From: Siphonodentalium dalli
Lineage: Eukaryota > Mollusca > Scaphopoda > Gadilida > Siphonodentaliidae
DNA: 64,000 nt
Direction of reading: 5' to 3'
Assembly (NCBI GenBank): GCA_032622095.1
Contig: CP136069.1
Coordinates: 68,721,319-68,785,318 of the forward strand
Numbering within the stretch: position 1 is the stretch's first letter; the number at the start of each line of letters is the position of its first letter. The translations under genes and the position numbers were made by a program. Shown piece by piece: positions 60,441 through 64,000 of this stretch. The notes under the pieces were generated by a model. The model searched no databases and was not told the origin of the DNA. It was given only the letters and a program-made list of their open reading frames with translations.

Positions 60441-61849
60441 GTGGTTGAATGTGACATAAATTTGTCGATTTATTCAATGATTGGGCCATTTTATAAATTG
60501 AGACGACTTTTGGTGGTTTGAACCTATTTGGTTAAGCCCCTGTCACACTCAGGCCGGCGCTCTCATTGCGCTGCAAAAGTACCAAAGCGGCCACCTAAAC
60601 GCACTAAGGTCTCCAAGAACCGATTGGTGACGCAGTGGACACTGGCTACAACGGGCGAGGATCTCCATGGTCGCCCATAGGTGTCAGAGCGCCGCGCTTG
60701 TTTTATGCATGCACAAAACAAGCGCAGAGGCTCGGCGTTCTGGCCAGGACGTAGAACTGTCGCCGTGACAGCGCAAAGCAAAGCGAGCGACGTGAGCGTT
60801 ATGTGAACGTAGCAAGAGCGCATATTAGCTTCTCGTGATCGCAGCAAGAAATTAATCTTGTCTTTTTTGACTACAGTAAGCTTAATAAAATTCTCACTAT
60901 GTGCCTTTCCCGTCTTTAATACGCTCAATGAGGCTCTGTCCAAAACTTATTGCGCTGTCATGGGGTGTTATGGACTGGTTCCCACTCATCGAACGTCCAC
61001 ATTGTGCTGCCACTGCGACTCTGGCGCTAGCTTTACGCCCAAGCGTTATACATGGTGTTCTTCCGGCGTTTACAGCAGGTTTACAGTACAATCCAACTTT
61101 GAAAAGCGGTTTCTCATACCACTGTCACACTCCGCTGCGATCAGGCTGGCTTTTGCTTTGAGTTGAAAAAGTATCAAAATACGAGTAACGCACAGTGGAA
61201 GCGCTGAAAATTGTCAGAAATTTTCAATCTGTTAAAACAAGAAAACCAATGTCAGAAACGGTAACGCGCTCAAGATCATATATTATAAACCCAAGAATGT
61301 AATTGTAGAATATAAAATATACTGGTTTTGCGAACCAGAATTCCGTTAAATAACAATAACAACCAGCACCTAATTAACGAACCGGTGGCCGACTCGACCG
61401 TCTCCGCCCACAACCCCTAGTGGGTTGCATTAATTTCTTTCATTTGTAATTGACATATAGTTTATCACAAACTAAAAATATACATTACTCAACGTTGATT
61501 AACACAATGTTGAATTTCCCCAACTACATGCACCTTTTACGGGACTCGGCCTCCAGCTCGCAGTTTGACTTTTAATCATCCCAAAAATTCCCATTCTATA
61601 AACAAGAAAACCATAGTCAGAAATGGTAACGCCACCAAAATCGTATTATTAGCCATAAATATAAATAATAATACAATTATTCTATAAACTAGCTTTCAAA
61701 TTTTATGCGGGAAATTTGCGTACTTCCATATTTCAAGTTTTCCCGTTTCTCGTGGCATACATTACTTTCATCAAACTGTCTTCTTTATTACACAAGCTGA
61801 TAGGCCCGACTTCACCCGGGCTGTTTCCCATCTGCTTTCCGGTGAAAGG
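60441..61849. other. GC-richer stretch, unclassified
   Basis: 60540-61160 has a higher GC content with 'ctgtcacactc' near both ends in direct orientation and 'gagcgacgtgagcg' motifs. Open frames on both strands look like shadows of base composition. Possibly a decayed DNA transposon. Confidence 0.35.
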
Positions 61850-62350
61850 TGCGATTTGACCTTCAATTGACTATTTCGAAAGTCAAGGTCAGGTCAGGGT
61901 CATGATTTGTCCAGTCCAAAACACCCCCACCCGTAGAAAACTACCCATAGGTATCAAATTTCGTCGAAATCCGTCCGTTTTACCCAACTTGACCTTTAAT
62001 TAACAATTTTGAAGGTCAAGGTAAGGTCAGAGTCATGATTTGACCCGTCCAAAACACCCCCCCCCCCCCCCCCCGACAAAAGTACCCATAGGTATCAAAT
62101 TTCGTCGAAATCTATCCGTTTTATCCGAGTTGACCTTTGATTGGCCATATTGAAGGTCAAGGTCAGGCCGAGGTCACGATTTGACCCGTTCAAAACTCTC
62201 CTCGGACCAAAGTATCCCTAGGTATCAAATTTCGCCGAAATTTGTCCGTTTTACCCAAATTGACCTTGCATTGACAGTTTTAATGGTCAAGGTCAGGTCG
62301 GGGTCACGATTTGACCCGTTCAAAACACTTCCCGGACACAAATACCCATA
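61850..62350. repeat. Tandem ~130-140-bp units
   Basis: Four units with 'tgacctt.aattga', 'aaggtcaaggtcaggtc', 'gatttgacccgt.caaaac' and 'tatcaaatttcgtcgaaat', and a (C)18 run at about 62057. Confidence 0.75.
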
Positions 62351-62599
62351 AGTATCAAATTACGTTGAATTCTATGGAAAGCCGAGGAGGACATGTTGGT
62401 TGCTAATTGCTAGATATACGACGCGGTATTTTGAAGGTGTTTCAAACTAGGAGATAGAAGTATTCTGCCTTTCAAATGGTGATGAATTATAGTAGTTTAT
62501 TCAAATTTTATGGCATAAATTGTTATTAAAACCGTATATACTATAAAAAATTAATGACTCGAAAATTAAGTGGGCCTTTAAACAAAGTCACAATTGCAT

Positions 62600-63095
62600 T
62601 TAGGCTCATCTCATACTCGTCCATTCAGCGATATTCTACTGCGCAGTTTGTTATAGCCTCCAGTATTTATTGAGCGTTATACCCCCAACTGTTATAATTC
62701 GCCTTTAGCAGGCGTACTCTTGCCTCAGATTATTGAGATATTAGGTCACACATAATCACATTAAATCGCATCGTAACATAGCAATTGTGTGGGCTCCTTG
62801 GCGTGAATATGTAATGAGAAATAGGTCATACGTAATGACATTAAACTCAAGAAAACCCTCGAAAACAAAACAAAATCACATTTAATGTTTTACGTTATTT
62901 CCTTCATAAAAAGAATCTTCGTGATAATGAACCCTCTCGTTACTTTAGAATATAGAATTAACCTTAAAATAAAAAAAATCTTTGGAACACAGAACCTTCG
63001 GAATAACGAACCTTCGGATTGGTGAACCTTCGGAATAGCGAACATTCAGAGAAATTTCGGAATAGTGAACCTTCGGAATAGAGACATGCCCCCCA
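62600..63095. mobile_element. Partial copy of the CCGAAGG-repeat element
   Basis: Matches internal and right-end parts of 25440-26358, including 'tttccttcataaaaagaatctt', the CCTTCGGAATAG motif series and an end 'aatagagacatgcccc'. The left end was not found. Confidence 0.65.
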
Positions 63096-63294
63096 ATATT
63101 CATATTATATGCCCAGAGTTCAAAGGTATGGACCCATAAAATTCTAAACTTGGCCCTTAAAATATTGAACTCCAAATTGGAGCACACACAGAACAGCACT
63201 TAAGTCAACTGAACCTATGTCATGTCCCAATGCGGGAGGGTCCATATATACCACAACATTCATAGTATATGCCAAGAATTCAAAGGTATGGGCC

Positions 63295-63587
63295 CACGTA
63301 ATGACATAAAATCTCAAGAAAACCAGCGAAAACAAAACAAAATCACATTTAATGTTCTAAGTTAAGTTATTTCCTCCTGTATCTGTATCGGTGTGCGCGC
63401 ATGATCAGTTCGGATGTGAGCGCACACTCCATATAAAGAATCTTTGTGAAAATGAACCCTCTCAAATTAGTCTCAATACTTTAAAATATAGAATTAACCT
63501 AAAAATAACAAAAACCTTCGGAATAGAGAACCTTCGGAATAGCGGACCTTCGGGATAGCAAACCTTCATAATAGAAGCATGTCCCCA
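63295..63587. mobile_element. Second partial copy of the CCGAAGG-repeat element
   Basis: Same right half again (from 'gtaatgacataaaatctcaagaaaacc' to 'agcatgtcccc'), in the same orientation as 62600-63095. Confidence 0.6.
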
Positions 63588-63905
63588 CAATTACACCGGT
63601 GACGTAAACACATGTGCCAATCTTAGTTGTACTCTCGTAATTATCGGTACGATGAAACGGTGACGGAATCTGACGAGGTTTGCCGAATGTACAATCACCC
63701 AGTGAATTATCGATCGACCATGCGATATCAAAAAACCAAAAGCTAGAAACACCACACTACGGTGGCGTAATAAAACTAATAAAACACCCATTGATAATGT
63801 CAGCCCGCACACGAAAGAGAAACTCCCCACCAGTTATACATGCAGCGCGCGTGACAAGCTATGCTCCTATCCCGCTTATCACGTTTTCATCGCGCTCTGT
63901 GTACG

Positions 63906-64000
63906 CAGAGACGTGGCAACATGGGGTTGGGGGGTTGGGGATGTATCACCCCCCCCCCAACTTTGGTCAAAATTTTCAACAGTTGGAAATTTAATACCTG
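63906..64000 (+). mobile_element. Left end of a third hAT-like copy, cut by the window
   Basis: CAGAGACGTGGCAACATGGG, the poly-C tract and 'caacagttggaaattt' match the start of 52606-53765. Confidence 0.7.

Noticed and set aside
60563-61166. Pair of overlapping ORFs of about 100-126 codons on opposite strands
   Set aside because: A GC-rich patch with shadow frames, no recognised domain.

Overview
The window is eukaryotic nuclear DNA, most likely from a mollusc or a related marine invertebrate. It is AT-rich, its genes are split by introns with GT-AG borders, and almost all the rest is transposon or tandem-repeat sequence. Much of that repeat sequence resembles families common in mollusc genomes: (GTCC)n followed by 170-190 bp units with motifs like 'agagttatgccccttt', and 'gccatcttggattt' units. 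The species assignment is inference. No operons, rRNA genes, tRNA genes or CRISPR arrays were seen.

3.9-15.6 kb: the 3' half of one recognisable gene on the + strand, a homologue of ZZZ3, the ZZ/SANT histone-reader subunit of the ATAC acetyltransferase complex. Five exons join in frame (32 + 59 + 44 codons, a 101-nt ZZ zinc-finger exon, and a last exon ending in TGA at 15554). The ZZ exon is preceded by 19 tandem copies, about 106 bp each, of its own 3' splice site plus first half. Decayed copies of two other exon ends lie in the introns or 3' flank. The introns also hold hAT-like, piggyBac-like, mariner-type foldback and SINE insertions, several with visible target-site duplications (TSDs).

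15.6-25 kb: a repeat-rich intergenic region with a decayed LINE 3' end of CR1/L2 type, several minisatellites and several palindromic miniature elements.

25-47.6 kb: the most striking object. A 22.6-kb unit (24993-47636) has identical inverted ends and is flanked on both sides by the 11-bp direct repeat TATTTGCAACA. Its arms are tandem arrays of a roughly 733/780-bp satellite in opposite orientations, about 7.9 kb on the left and about 6.5-8 kb on the right. They enclose a spacer of about 7-8 kb with no transposase but with other small elements and two splice-flanked open segments. I read it as a giant non-autonomous terminal-inverted-repeat transposon whose arms have expanded as satellites. 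Younger elements have inserted into both arms.

47.6-64 kb: mostly repeats. A candidate secreted PAN/apple-like first exon lies at 51020-51251. A downstream candidate exon (52531 on) is split by an 1160-bp hAT-like element with a perfect 8-bp TSD. A weak minus-strand exon possibly resembling Ctr copper transporters lies near 48.4-48.7 kb. The window ends inside another copy of the hAT-like family.
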